DNA of 64,000 nucleotides. Origin: Parapedobacter defluvii. Lineage in GTDB: Bacteria > Bacteroidota > Bacteroidia > Sphingobacteriales > Sphingobacteriaceae. The notes beneath the pieces are model-generated. The model worked only from the letters and a program-made list of their open reading frames with translations. It did no database searches and was not told the origin of the DNA. The stretch is taken from NCBI RefSeq assembly GCF_014642075.1, contig NZ_BMIK01000002.1:434001-498000 (forward strand). Direction: 5' to 3'. Below are positions 42,046-49,517 of this stretch, piece after piece. Made by a program: the position numbers and the translations under genes. The number at the start of each line of letters is the position of its first letter. The first letter of the stretch is position 1.

Positions 42046-42094
42046 CACCCATCACCGACCACCCATCACCCATCACCGACCACCCATCACCGAC
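42046..42094. repeat. Heptamer tandem repeat before the ABC exporter stop
   Basis: Seven consecutive 7-bp units of two kinds, CACCCAT and CACCGAC, in the order 1-2-1-1-2-1-2. It lies between the rpmA terminator and the end of the minus-strand ABC gene. Confidence 0.9.
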
Positions 42095-42096
42095 CC

Positions 42097-43878
42097 CTAC
42101 ACCTCCTCTTCCAGCAATTGTTTCTCGTGGAGTTCGAAATAACTCCCCCGTAAAGCAAGAAGCGCTTCGTGGCTACCCTGCTCGATGATTGCGCCATCGT
42201 CCAGCACCAGGATGTGATCGGCATTTTTGATCGTGGAAACGCGGTGGGCAATGAATATGGTGCTTTTTCCCTGCATAACAACGCTAAGGTTGCGAAGAAT
42301 TTCTTCCTCGGTCTTGGTGTCCACCGCCGAAAGGCAATCATCGAAAATGAGAATGGGTGGTTTCTTGATGAGTGCACGGGCGATGGATACACGCTGCTTT
42401 TGTCCGCCGGAAAGCGTGATGCCCCGCTCGCCTATGGTCGTTTCGAATCCGTGTTCAAACCCGATAATGTTGTCATAAACGGCTGCCCGTTTGGCGGCTT
42501 CTTCAACTTCCGTTTGATGGGTTTCGTCCAACCCGAAGGCGATGTTGTTGGCAATTGTGTCGGAGAAAAGAAACACATCCTGCGGCACGAAGCCAATCTG
42601 GCTTCGGAAAGCCTGCAGGGGAAGCCGCCGGATGTCCTGCCCATCGATGCGGATGGTGCCCGAATGCACATCGTACATGCGCATCAGCAAATTGGCCAGG
42701 GTGGATTTCCCTGAACCGGTTTTGCCCACAATGGCAAGCACCTCGCCGGGCTTTACTTCAAACGAAACATTCCGTACGGCTTGGATTCCCGTGTCAGGAT
42801 AGGTGAAGCTCACGTTTTCGAACTGAATGTGCCCCGTTGCCTGGAAATGCCCTTGTGCACCGGTCTGGATTTCAGGTTGTGTGCGCAGGAATTCGTTGAT
42901 ACGCTTTTGCGACGCTGCCGCCCGCTGAATCAGCGAAGTTACCCATGCCAGTGCCATGGCCGGGAAAGTCAGTTGATTGACGTAGATGATGAATTCGGCA
43001 ATGTTACCCGAGGTGATGGTTCCCTTGGCTACTTCCAGTCCTCCGACATACACGGTGATGACAGTGCTCAGCCCGATCAACAGTAAAATGAGCGGGAAGA
43101 AAATGGCTTCGGTCTTAACCAGTGCCAACGAGGCGTCCCGGTAATGGTTGCTTTCATCCGCGAAACGATCCCTTTTGTCTGCTTCACGGTTATAGGTTTT
43201 GACCACCCGTATCCCCGAAAAAGTCTCCTGGACAAAAGACGACAGCGTGGAAAGCTGCCGCTGTATCCGTTCACTGCGGCGGTTGATGATCTTGTTGACA
43301 AACAACAGAATTGCCGATAATATGGGAATGGGCATCAATGCATAAAGTGCCAGGGTGGGATTAACACTGATCATGGCTGCAATCACCATCACCGAAAGGA
43401 CAACCGTGTTGATGGAATACATGACGGCCGGGCCCAGGTAGGATCGCACGCGGTTTACATCTTCCGTCACGCGGTTCATCAGGTCACCCGTGTTATTCCG
43501 CCGGTAGAATGCCATATCCAACTGCTGGTAATGGCTATAAATTTCGTTTTTAAGGTCGTATTCAATGTGCCGGGACGTGAGGATGATGGTTTGGCGCATT
43601 AAAAAAAGAAACAAGCCCCGGATAAGGGATAGCAACAGCACCAGCGCGCCAAACAGCAGCAGGCTGTATCCGAAGACTTCATATACCATTTGCTGCCGTT
43701 CAAATCCCTGAAACAGCCGGTACATGCTGATGTTTTCCTTGACCAGATCAAAGGCAATCCGGATAACTTGCGCCGGCAACACACCGAAGTAGTTGGACAG
43801 GACGACGAATACCACACCGGGTATCATCCGCCAGCGGTATTTATAGAAATATTTATTGAGATGTGCGAGATGTGACAT
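42097..43878 (-). CDS. ABC exporter (MdlB/MsbA-like half transporter)
   Basis: A 593-residue membrane ATPase with six transmembrane helices in the first 320 residues and a nucleotide-binding domain after about 345. Walker A is GKTGSGKST, the signature LSGGQKQRVSIARAL, and Walker B ILIFDDCLSAVDT. The residue after the Walker B Asp is Asp instead of the catalytic Glu, a feature of heterodimer-type ABC exporters such as MdlA or LmrC; a partner gene is not adjacent. Substrate may be a lipid or drug. It is divergent from the amino acid dehydrogenase gene. Confidence 0.9.
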   Translation of the reverse strand: MSHLAHLNKYFYKYRWRMIPGVVFVVLSNYFGVLPAQVIRIAFDLVKENISMYRLFQGFERQQMVYEVFGYSLLLFGALVLLLSLIRGLFLFLMRQTIILTSRHIEYDLKNEIYSHYQQLDMAFYRRNNTGDLMNRVTEDVNRVRSYLGPAVMYSINTVVLSVMVIAAMISVNPTLALYALMPIPILSAILLFVNKIINRRSERIQRQLSTLSSFVQETFSGIRVVKTYNREADKRDRFADESNHYRDASLALVKTEAIFFPLILLLIGLSTVITVYVGGLEVAKGTITSGNIAEFIIYVNQLTFPAMALAWVTSLIQRAAASQKRINEFLRTQPEIQTGAQGHFQATGHIQFENVSFTYPDTGIQAVRNVSFEVKPGEVLAIVGKTGSGKSTLANLLMRMYDVHSGTIRIDGQDIRRLPLQAFRSQIGFVPQDVFLFSDTIANNIAFGLDETHQTEVEEAAKRAAVYDNIIGFEHGFETTIGERGITLSGGQKQRVSIARALIKKPPILIFDDCLSAVDTKTEEEILRNLSVVMQGKSTIFIAHRVSTIKNADHILVLDDGAIIEQGSHEALLALRGSYFELHEKQLLEEEV

Positions 43879-43991
43879 GCGTTATTGCACGCAAAAATAC
43901 GAAATGTTTGTCCCCGTTGGTTACATGCATTGATATTTTTGCTAAGTTTGCCCCGTATTGCAGAACACATAGCTAGAGTTTATCGTTTCGT

Positions 43992-45068
43992 ATGTCCGCA
44001 CCAATCAAAGACAATTCATCCTTTAAACTGATGGCACAATTCGGTCATCAGAAGCTCATTTTCTGTAATGACAGTACCGTGGGTTTACAGGCGATTATCG
44101 CCATCCACGATACCACATTGGGCCCGGCAATCGGAGGCGTACGTATGTTGCCTTATCAGCATACGGATGAAGCCATAGACGATGTGTTGCGGCTTTCGAG
44201 GGGCATGACGTATAAAGCAGCTGTGGCAGGTGTGAACTTGGGGGGTGGAAATGCCGCCATCATCGGCGACCATCGCACGCAAAAGACAGAAGTGCTGCTA
44301 CGCAGGTTCGGGCAGTTTGTTGATGAACTGGGCGGCACATTTGTCGCCTCGCTTGATATCGGTACAACACCGAAAGATATGGAATATCTCCACATGGAAA
44401 CACGCCATGTCGCAGGCTTGCCGAAATCACTGGGCGGTAGTGGAGATTCGGCTCCTTTTACAGCCAAAGGAGTTTATTACGGCATAAAGGCTTCGTTAAA
44501 AGAACTTTATGGCAACGATAGCCTGGCAGGCCGTACGGTGGCCGTGCAGGGGGCTGGCAATGTCGGCGAACAGCTGATTGCTTTGCTGCGCGAAGAGAAC
44601 GCCAAGGTGTATGTGAGCGATATTGTGGAAGAACGTATGATCGAGGTTGCCAATAAATACAAGGCGGTGGCAGTTTCCAACAACAATATCTATGAGTTGG
44701 ATGTTGATGTTTATGCACCCTGTGCACTGGGTGGAACGGTCAATAAGGATACGATTGCCAAGATGAGGTGCCGCATCATTGCGGGTTCTGCAAATAACCA
44801 GTTGCGTGATGAGCAGGAAGACGGGCAGTTGCTGGTCGATAAGAAAATTTTATATGCACCCGATTACCTGATTAATGCGGGTGGGTTGATCAGTTGTTAT
44901 TCGGAAATTGCCGGCTACAGCGTTGCACGCACGGCCGCATTGACCGAGAATATATACGAGGTTACACGTTCGGTATTGCGCAAATCCATTACCGAAAATG
45001 TGGCATCTTTCCAGGCGGCCAATCAGATCGCGGAAACGCGGATAGCCGATATGCGGAAAATTAAGTAG
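43992..45068 (+). CDS. Leucine dehydrogenase-like Glu/Leu/Phe/Val dehydrogenase
   Basis: A 358-residue member of the amino acid dehydrogenase family that oxidatively deaminates branched-chain amino acids with NAD. The substrate-binding Lys75 is present (GMTYKAAVAGVNLGGG), the dinucleotide motif VAVQGAGNVGEQ follows, and HMETRHVAGLPKSLGGSGD is typical. However, the lysine that normally follows GGG is Asn87 (GGGN, codon AAT at 44250-44252), and the usual AEDVGTT region reads SLDIGTT. Activity may be altered. TAAGTTTG at about 43943 is a likely -7 box. nusB follows after 52 bases. Confidence 0.88.
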   Translation: MSAPIKDNSSFKLMAQFGHQKLIFCNDSTVGLQAIIAIHDTTLGPAIGGVRMLPYQHTDEAIDDVLRLSRGMTYKAAVAGVNLGGGNAAIIGDHRTQKTEVLLRRFGQFVDELGGTFVASLDIGTTPKDMEYLHMETRHVAGLPKSLGGSGDSAPFTAKGVYYGIKASLKELYGNDSLAGRTVAVQGAGNVGEQLIALLREENAKVYVSDIVEERMIEVANKYKAVAVSNNNIYELDVDVYAPCALGGTVNKDTIAKMRCRIIAGSANNQLRDEQEDGQLLVDKKILYAPDYLINAGGLISCYSEIAGYSVARTAALTENIYEVTRSVLRKSITENVASFQAANQIAETRIADMRKIK

Positions 45069-45120
45069 TGAACACACAATATTTAATTGGTATAACATCC
45101 AATCGTTCTTTTAAATAACT

Positions 45121-46068
45121 ATGTTAAACAGAAGACACTTACGGGTCAAAGTATTACAGACGCTTTACGCGTATCAATTATCCGAAGACAAGCAGGTCGG
45201 AAAATTTGAAAAAGCACTGCTTAAAAGCGTCGACCAGGTGTACGAAATGTATATCTGGGCGTTAAACCTCTTGGACGAAGTGTCTGATTACGTACGTATC
45301 GACGCAGACGAGCGCGCAAATAAATACCTGCCGTCGGCGGCCGATCTTGCCCCCAATACCCGGTTGCTCAATAATACATTCATTGAATTGCTACGGCATA
45401 ATGAACAGTATCAATCCGATGTAAAGAAATATAAGGTGTCCTGGGGCTTTGATCCGGAAATCGTACGTACGGTTTTCCTGCAATTGAAAGATAAGGAAGA
45501 GTACCTGGCGTATTTAAACCAGGACGATCGTTCGCTGACGAGCGAAAAGGAGATCATAAAGTTTATTTTCAAAAAGATCATCCTCAAAACGCCGGGCATT
45601 GAGCAGGTTTTTGAAGAGCGGTTCATCAATTGGCCGGTAGATAAAGAAGTGCTGCAGGCTATGATCGCCAAAACCTTCAAAAATTTTGCGAGCGAGAACC
45701 CCAACCAGAATCAACTGGCAGACCTGACACCCAACTGGACAGAAGACCGGCAGTTTATTATCGACCTGTTGGTGAACTCCATCCGGTATGCAGATGATTA
45801 TCAGCAACTGATCAGCACGAAGACAAAGAACTGGGAATCGGACCGGATCGCACTGCTGGATAATTTGCTGATGCGGATGGCCATCTGCGAGCTGCTCAAC
45901 TTTCCGACGATACCGGTGAAGGTAACGATTAATGAGTACATCGAGATCTCAAAGGTATTCAGTACTGCTAAAAGCAATACGTTTATCAATGGGATTTTGG
46001 ACAAAATTCTGGGTGAGTTGCAGGCAGTGGGCCGGATACGTAAGCATGGAAGGGGTCTCCTACAATAG
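45121..46068 (+). CDS. nusB: Transcription antitermination factor NusB (long form)
   Basis: A 315-residue NusB, about twice the length of the E. coli protein, as is usual in Bacteroidota. The N-terminus MLNRRHLRVKVLQTLYAYQLSED is typical, a lineage-specific helical insertion occupies the middle (about 80-190), and the conserved C-terminal NusB part (about 200-300) contains RIALLDNLLMRMAICELLNFPTIPVKVTINEYIEISKVFS and TFINGILDKI. It acts in rRNA antitermination with NusE. It heads a run of five closely spaced genes to 49511. Confidence 0.96.
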   Translation: MLNRRHLRVKVLQTLYAYQLSEDKQVGKFEKALLKSVDQVYEMYIWALNLLDEVSDYVRIDADERANKYLPSAADLAPNTRLLNNTFIELLRHNEQYQSDVKKYKVSWGFDPEIVRTVFLQLKDKEEYLAYLNQDDRSLTSEKEIIKFIFKKIILKTPGIEQVFEERFINWPVDKEVLQAMIAKTFKNFASENPNQNQLADLTPNWTEDRQFIIDLLVNSIRYADDYQQLISTKTKNWESDRIALLDNLLMRMAICELLNFPTIPVKVTINEYIEISKVFSTAKSNTFINGILDKILGELQAVGRIRKHGRGLLQ

Positions 46069-46099
46069 AACACATTTATTAACATCAATAAGAAGCGTT

Positions 46100-46564
46100 A
46101 TGAAGTGGATATTTTTAATTTTTGCGGGACTGGTGGTCACAGTATCCTGCAATAATGGAAACAAGCAGGAACAAAAGGCAGCCGAAATTCCATTGGAACA
46201 GCAGGGTAAACAGCCTGTGGGGCAAACCATTATACCCGGGGTGGATTCTATCGGCGCCGCGCTGGAGGTGGAAAATGATTCGTATGACTTCGGGGAAGTC
46301 AAAGAAGGGGAAAAAGTTGAACACGAATTTACGTTTACCAATACAGGCAGCGAGCCGTTGATCATCTCCAAAGTGCAGGCTTCCTGTGGGTGTACCACAC
46401 CCGAGTATTCAAAGAATCCGATTGCGCCCGGTGCAGAGGGAAAGGTGAAAGTGGTGTTTAACAGTGCCGGACAACTAGGAAAACAACACAAGGTTATTAC
46501 CGTCACTTCTAACGCTACCACTCCGAACACCGTTTTACACCTCCGGGGTGAAGTGGTTAAATAA
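46100..46564 (+). CDS. DUF1573 lipoprotein
   Basis: A 154-residue lipoprotein (lipobox VTVSC, Cys about 17). Residues about 55-150 form a DUF1573 Ig-like domain (YDFGEVKEGEKVEHEFTFTNTGSEPLIISKVQASCGCTTPEY), with the paired CGC cysteines typical of the family. The start at 46100 is chosen for its signal peptide; the frame open from 45932 overlaps nusB. It lies between nusB and yajC; function is unknown but envelope-located. Confidence 0.88.
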   Translation: MKWIFLIFAGLVVTVSCNNGNKQEQKAAEIPLEQQGKQPVGQTIIPGVDSIGAALEVENDSYDFGEVKEGEKVEHEFTFTNTGSEPLIISKVQASCGCTTPEYSKNPIAPGAEGKVKVVFNSAGQLGKQHKVITVTSNATTPNTVLHLRGEVVK

Positions 46565-46566
46565 TA

Positions 46567-46608
46567 ATTGACAGTTGATAATTGACAGTTGATAATTGAC
46601 AGTTGATA
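46567..46608. repeat. Tandem repeat of 14-bp (2 x 7) units before yajC
   Basis: Three exact copies of ATTGACAGTTGATA (46567-46580, 46581-46594, 46595-46608), each two related heptamers, followed by AT-rich near-repeats (TTAACAATTAA) to about 46650. It fills the gap between the DUF1573 gene and yajC. Confidence 0.92.
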
Positions 46609-46652
46609 ATTATAGTGAGAGATTAACAATTAAAAATTAACAATTAATAATA

Positions 46653-46982
46653 ATGATTACATCAACAATTTTTTTGCAGGCCGGCGGATCCGGCGCAGCG
46701 GGTGGTATTATGGGTTTTCTGCCCATGATTCTGATCATCGTGGTCTTTTATTTCTTCATGATCAGACCCCAGATGAAAAAGGCCAAGGACCACAAGAAGT
46801 ATATCGAGGAACTTAAAGTGAACGATCGGGTTGTGACAACGGCGGGTATACACGGCCGCATCGTGGAGATATCCGAAACAACCTTTTTGGTAGATGTCGG
46901 AGGCGGCGTGAAAATCCGTTTCGATAAATCTGCCATCGCATTGGATGCTTCCAAAGCATTGAATGCAGCGCCGAAGGCGTAA
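46653..46982 (+). CDS. yajC: Sec translocase accessory subunit YajC
   Basis: A 109-residue membrane protein with one transmembrane helix (about 18-38, MGFLPMILIIVVFYFFMIRPQMKKAK) and a cytoplasmic domain with LKVNDRVVTTAGIHGRIVEI, both diagnostic of YajC, which joins SecDF in the translocase. secDF is not in this window. The N-terminal extension before the helix is Gly-rich. Confidence 0.95.
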   Translation: MITSTIFLQAGGSGAAGGIMGFLPMILIIVVFYFFMIRPQMKKAKDHKKYIEELKVNDRVVTTAGIHGRIVEISETTFLVDVGGGVKIRFDKSAIALDASKALNAAPKA

Positions 46983-47014
46983 TGTAAACCTCTTTTTTGC
47001 TAAGTTTGCGGAGT

Positions 47015-47962
47015 ATGCCGGTACTGAATTTAAATAAGACCCAACGCCGTAAGCTTAGCATTTTTGTAAAGTGCATCGTTTTCTCTTTCTTGGCGTGGGC
47101 ACTTTTTGCGGTATCCAACAAATACATTTACACCGTAAAATCCGCGGTGCAGTACGTCAATATCCCGGATAACCGGGCGTTCCATCCCTTGCAATCAGAT
47201 ACCGTAAACGTTCAACTGGAAGCTACCGGCTGGCAGTTGCTGTTTTCAACACTGCGCTCAGTACAGCCTACCATTCAGGTTGATCTGAGCGGATTGCAAA
47301 GCCGGAATTGGGTCGTGCTCACCAATCAATTGGGATTTATCAACCGCCAGTTTCCGGAAACCCAGCGCGTCATGTCTGTATCTCCGGATACCTTGTATTT
47401 TGATTTTTCAAAACAGACCGAACGCAAGGTACCGGTAAAGGCAGTATATAACCTGCAGTTTAGCAAGCAATATGATGTAATCGACAAGGTGAATGTCTCG
47501 CCCGAATACGTGACCATTACCGGACCACTGGAAGACGTTGTCCAGATCGAACACTGGGAAACGGATACCATCCGGTATGCGGACGTCAACAGTGATGTTC
47601 ACACCGTCATTAATCTGAAACAGAATCAGCGTGCCAATATCAATGTGTATCCCACCGCTGTGGAGGTTGATATTCCCGTCGGAGAAGTCACGGAGAAGAT
47701 CCTTGAAATTCCGCTGAAAGCCGAAAATGCAAAGCAGTTCAGCTCCGTGAAATTACTGCCGGCCAAGGTCAGGCTTACCGTCATCGTATCGCTGCGCGAT
47801 TTTGTGAAGGTTACACCCGGTGCGTTTGAAGCGGTGGTGAATATGGAAGATTGGGTGGAGAACGATGTTCGGAACTTACCCGTCATCATCACCCAAAAGC
47901 CCGACTTCTGTAAATTGGTAAAGATAGAGCCGCAGAATGTTGATTTTTTCGTGAGGAAGTGA
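47015..47962 (+). CDS. YbbR-like domain protein
   Basis: A 315-residue protein with one N-terminal transmembrane helix (about 17-35) and an extracytoplasmic part of repeated YbbR-like beta domains (for example VNVSPEYVTITGPLEDVVQIEHWET and PAKVRLTVIVSL). In many bacteria YbbR proteins partner with diadenylate cyclase; in Bacteroidota the gene often sits by coaE, as here. The start at 47015 lies just after TAAGTTTG (47001-47008), a -7-like sequence in which the gene may also have its own weak promoter. Confidence 0.82.
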   Translation: MPVLNLNKTQRRKLSIFVKCIVFSFLAWALFAVSNKYIYTVKSAVQYVNIPDNRAFHPLQSDTVNVQLEATGWQLLFSTLRSVQPTIQVDLSGLQSRNWVVLTNQLGFINRQFPETQRVMSVSPDTLYFDFSKQTERKVPVKAVYNLQFSKQYDVIDKVNVSPEYVTITGPLEDVVQIEHWETDTIRYADVNSDVHTVINLKQNQRANINVYPTAVEVDIPVGEVTEKILEIPLKAENAKQFSSVKLLPAKVRLTVIVSLRDFVKVTPGAFEAVVNMEDWVENDVRNLPVIITQKPDFCKLVKIEPQNVDFFVRK

Positions 47963-47964
47963 AG

Positions 47965-48561
47965 ATGCAATTAAAAATAGGTGTAACGGGCGGAATCGGC
48001 AGTGGTAAGTCTGTCGTATGCAGGATATTCAATGTTTTGGGGATACCGGTTTTTGATGCAGATGCCGAAGCAAAAAGGCTGATGACTATCGATGCATCGT
48101 TAAGGAATGCCATCCGGGCCGAGTTTGGAACGGAGGCTTATCACGAGGATGGAACCTTAAACCGGCCGTACCTGGCTGATCAGGTATTCAATGACGAACA
48201 GCGGTTGAAGATATTGAATGGGTTGGTGCATCCCGTAGTGATCCGGAAAGGGGAGCAGTGGGCACAGCAACAAAAAGCACCCTATACGATTAAAGAGGCT
48301 GCTCTTTTGTTCGAAAGCGGGTCGTTCAAACTGAACCATTATACGATTTTGGTGTCAGCCCCCGTCGGCATCCGTATTGAGCGGGTGATGCAGCGTGACG
48401 GCGTCACAGCTGAGCAGGTAAAAGCCCGGATGGAACGGCAATGGCCGGACGAACGGAAACGGCAATTAGCAGATTTTGTCATCGTGAACGACGGTATACA
48501 GGCGTTGATTCCGCAGGTGCTGGCGCTCGACAAACAATTCCGCTCAGGCCAACTACAATGA
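47965..48561 (+). CDS. coaE: Dephospho-CoA kinase
   Basis: A 198-residue cytoplasmic kinase catalysing the last step of coenzyme A synthesis. P-loop GGIGSGKS at residues 9-16, the acidic DADAEAKRL segment, HPVV and the lid with RMERQWPDERK are all typical. It starts two bases after the ybbR-like stop and its own stop overlaps the next start (ATGA), so this group is translationally coupled. Confidence 0.96.
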   Translation: MQLKIGVTGGIGSGKSVVCRIFNVLGIPVFDADAEAKRLMTIDASLRNAIRAEFGTEAYHEDGTLNRPYLADQVFNDEQRLKILNGLVHPVVIRKGEQWAQQQKAPYTIKEAALLFESGSFKLNHYTILVSAPVGIRIERVMQRDGVTAEQVKARMERQWPDERKRQLADFVIVNDGIQALIPQVLALDKQFRSGQLQ

Positions 48562-49511
48562 AAAGCATACGAGCAGATTTCCTGGTTCAACGCCCCGAGG
48601 GATACTATTGCAGGTATGGTGATTTTTTTGTCGATCCGTCCCTGCCGGTACATCGGGCGGTGGTATCCCATGCGCATGCTGACCATGCGAGTCCGGGGCA
48701 CAGAGAGATATATTGTACGCCGCCTACCGCCGCTTTCATGCGGTACCGGTACAGCCGGCAGCCCACGGATAGCTTTCTCGAGTGCGCTTACCGGCAGGTG
48801 TTTACGATCGGAGGGGTTACCCTGTACTTTATTGCTGCGGGGCATATGCTGGGCTCGGCGCAGGTTGTGATGGAGTATGAGGGGATACGCTACCTGTTTA
48901 CAGGAGATTATAAGCTGCAGGATGACGATACCTGCGAATCATTGGAAGTTGTGCAAGCGGACGTGCTGATTACCGAAAGTACGTTTGCAGATCCGCAGGT
49001 TACACATCCCGACCCCATCGCAGAGATCCGTAAAATAAATGATCAGCCCCATAACATCCTCTTAGGAGTTTATGCCCTGGGGAAAGCACAACGGATCACT
49101 TCCCTGCTCAACCGGCATTGTCCCGATAGGCGGGTGTTGGTGCACCATGGAATTCTGCCATTACACAAGCTATATGCTTCCATGGGAATCACGCACCTGA
49201 AATACGAGCCCTACAACCGTCGGGAGATGAAAAATGCCACAACAGATCCGATATACCTTGTTCCTCCGATGACGTTTAACAGTTACTACCGGGCCACCAA
49301 TGTGATCCGGGTGTTTGCTTCCGGATGGAAGCATCTCCAGCGTTTAAACGACATGGACCTTTATATTTCGGATCACGTGGACTGGAACGATATCCTGGAT
49401 TATGTCGTACAGGTGAATCCCCGGGAGATCTGGACCGTGCATGGTAACGGTAAGCATTTAGCAGCGCATTTTGCCGGTCACATATCCGTCAGCGCACTCT
49501 GCAGCATTTAA
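48558..49511 (+). CDS. Metallo-beta-lactamase-fold exonuclease (DNA-ligase-associated type)
   Basis: A 317-residue MBL-fold hydrolase. The metal motif SHAHADH gives His38, His40, Asp42 and His43; further ligands are in AAGHMLGSA and GDYK. The C-terminal region with HHGILPLHKLYASMGI and WTVHGNGKHLAAHF fits the putative DNA-ligase-associated exonuclease/beta-CASP-like family. Its ligase and helicase partners are not next to it within this window. It is coupled to coaE by ATGA. Confidence 0.85.
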   Translation: MKSIRADFLVQRPEGYYCRYGDFFVDPSLPVHRAVVSHAHADHASPGHREIYCTPPTAAFMRYRYSRQPTDSFLECAYRQVFTIGGVTLYFIAAGHMLGSAQVVMEYEGIRYLFTGDYKLQDDDTCESLEVVQADVLITESTFADPQVTHPDPIAEIRKINDQPHNILLGVYALGKAQRITSLLNRHCPDRRVLVHHGILPLHKLYASMGITHLKYEPYNRREMKNATTDPIYLVPPMTFNSYYRATNVIRVFASGWKHLQRLNDMDLYISDHVDWNDILDYVVQVNPREIWTVHGNGKHLAAHFAGHISVSALCSI

Positions 49512-49517
49512 TTCCTT

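Noticed and set aside
42165-42720. 181-codon plus-strand frame opposite the ABC exporter ATPase domain
   Set aside because: Antisense shadow of conserved Walker/signature coding sequence.
46993-47010. TTTTTTGCTAAGTTTG before the ybbR-like gene, similar to a sequence before the dehydrogenase gene
   Set aside because: The -7 match is good but no -33 box lies at 17-21 bases; kept only as a note, not as a promoter feature.
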